Positions 5,887-6,857 of a DNA stretch of 6,857 nucleotides are shown in pieces. The position numbers were made by a program, and so were the translations under genes. The notes beneath the pieces are model-generated. The model ran no database searches, was not told where the DNA came from, and worked only from the letters and a program-made list of their open reading frames with translations. Position 1 is the first letter of the stretch, and every line of letters begins with the position of its first letter. Origin of the DNA: Actinomycetes bacterium (GTDB lineage Bacteria > Actinomycetota > Acidimicrobiia > Acidimicrobiales > CADCSY01); the NCBI GenBank assembly GCA_025464025.1, contig JAODBP010000341.1, positions 1 through 6,857 of the forward strand, read 5' to 3'.

Positions 5887-6176
5887 TGGACCATCGCGAC
5901 GTCATCATCAAGCCGGTCGTGAGCGAGAAGAGCTACTCGCTCCTCGACGCCAACACCTACACGTTCGTGGTGCACCCCGACGCCAACAAGATCGAGATCC
6001 GCCAGGCGGTCGAGACGATCTTCGGCGTCAAGGTGGCCAAGGTGAACACGCTGAACCGCCAGGGCAAGCGCCGTCGCAACCGGCGCTCGTTCACCTACGG
6101 CAAGCGCTCCGACACCAAGCGCGCCCTGATCACGCTGGTCGACGGCGACCGCATCGACCTGTTCGAAGGGAGCTGA
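5886..6176 (+). CDS. rplW: 50S ribosomal protein L23
   Basis: Encodes 96 residues, normal for L23. It is recognised by the start [20 protein letters not shown], the strand [19 protein letters not shown], the [10 protein letters not shown] segment, the basic loop GKRRRNRR and the K-R-A-L-I-T-L end. L23 sits at the mouth of the exit tunnel and is the docking point for trigger factor and SRP; that is family knowledge. ATG 5886 overlaps the rplD stop (TGATG) and has an excellent GGAGGT (5871-5876) 9 bases upstream. A longer frame back to 5805 exists but reads through the end of rplD and should not be used. Confidence 0.97.
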   Translation: MDHRDVIIKPVVSEKSYSLLDANTYTFVVHPDANKIEIRQAVETIFGVKVAKVNTLNRQGKRRRNRRSFTYGKRSDTKRALITLVDGDRIDLFEGS

Positions 6177-6178
6177 CG

Positions 6179-6857
6179 ATGGCCCTGCGCAAGCGCAAGC
6201 CCACCAGCGCCGGCCGTCGGTTCCAGACGGTCTCCGACTTCTCCGAGCTCACCAAGACGACGCCCGAGAAGTCCCTGCTCGCCCCGAAGCCGAAGTCCGG
6301 CGGCCGCAACGCGCATGGCCGCAAGACGTCCCGCCACATCGGCGGCGGCCACAAGCAGCAGTACCGCATCATCGACTTCAAGCGGAACAAGGACGGCGTC
6401 CCGGCCACGGTCCACTCGATCGAGTACGACCCGAACCGCAACTGCCGCATCGCCCTGCTCCACTACCACGACGGCGAGAAGCGCTACATCCTCGCCCCGC
6501 GTGACCTGAAGGTCGGCGACAAGCTCCAGAACGGCCAGGGCTCCGACATCCGTGTCGGCAACGCCCTGCCCATGCGCTACATCCCGGTCGGCACCACCGT
6601 GCACAACGTGGAGCTGAAGGCGGGGGCGGGCGGCAAGATGGCCCGCAGCGCCGGCTCGAGCGTGCAGCTGGTGGCCAAGGAGGGCGACTTCGCCACCCTG
6701 CGCCTCCCCAGCACCGAGATGCGCCGCGTGCCGATCGACTGCCGCGCCACCATCGGCGAGGTCGGCAACGCCGAGGCCGAGCTGATCAAGATCGGCAAGG
6801 CCGGCCGCAACCGGTGGAAGGGCGTCAAGCCCCAGACCCGTGGCGTGGCCATGAACC
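6179..6857 (+). CDS. rplB: 50S ribosomal protein L2 (partial, 3' end beyond window)
   Basis: Encodes the first 226 residues of a protein usually about 275 long. The start [15 protein letters not shown] is typical. Conserved L2 segments follow: [42 protein letters not shown], the [14 protein letters not shown] segment, [14 protein letters not shown] and [14 protein letters not shown]. The window ends just before the expected PVDHPHGGGEG motif, which holds the histidine implicated in peptidyl transferase function, so that residue cannot be checked. AAGGGAG (6166-6172) lies 6 bases before the ATG, and the gap to rplW is 2 bases. L2 is a primary 23S rRNA binder needed for subunit association. Confidence 0.96.
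   Translation, partial: MALRKRKPTSAGRRFQTVSDFSELTKTTPEKSLLAPKPKSGGRNAHGRKTSRHIGGGHKQQYRIIDFKRNKDGVPATVHSIEYDPNRNCRIALLHYHDGEKRYILAPRDLKVGDKLQNGQGSDIRVGNALPMRYIPVGTTVHNVELKAGAGGKMARSAGSSVQLVAKEGDFATLRLPSTEMRRVPIDCRATIGEVGNAEAELIKIGKAGRNRWKGVKPQTRGVAMN

Overview
The window is GC-rich throughout. The genes favour codons ending in G or C, start codons sit behind purine-rich Shine-Dalgarno sequences, and many stop and start codons overlap. Together with the type of surface protein present, this suggests a high-GC actinobacterium. A deep lineage such as Acidimicrobiia is plausible, but that is inference and no marker here proves it.

Layout. (1) Bases 1-86 hold the 5' end of a leftward gene, of which only a signal peptide is visible. 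(2) Bases 87-309 are a divergent intergenic region. It contains a short palindrome, a small hairpin and a long interrupted stem whose 3' arm contains the likely Shine-Dalgarno of the next gene. (3) Bases 310-3354 (or from 268) encode a secreted parallel beta-helix protein of about 1,014 residues. It has a choice-of-anchor-Q-like end, three Ig-like repeats, a Thr/Pro linker, a further beta domain and a C-terminal membrane segment. (4) Bases 3351-4382 encode a secreted protein made only of three cell-wall-binding-repeat-2 units, joined to the previous gene by an ATGA overlap. (5) Bases 4383-4588 carry a strong bidirectional-looking hairpin terminator, a promoter that appears to be embedded in that terminator, and a structured 5' leader. 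(6) Bases 4589-6857 are the start of a ribosomal protein operon: rplC (L3), rplD (L4), rplW (L23) and the first 226 codons of rplB (L2), cut by the window end.

The window falls into two functional blocks. The first is a translationally coupled pair of cell-surface genes: a repeat-rich adhesin-like or structural protein and a small wall-binding protein that could form part of the same surface layer. The second is the S10-type ribosomal protein operon with its own promoter and leader. The usual first gene of that operon, rpsJ (S10), is not between the surface genes and rplC, so either the surface genes sit between rpsJ and rplC or rpsJ lies elsewhere. The observations most worth testing are the ribosome-site-sequestering stem before the beta-helix gene, the terminator/promoter overlap, and the position of the surface genes against the rpsJ-less ribosomal operon. 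No complete mobile element, CRISPR array or tRNA/rRNA gene was seen.
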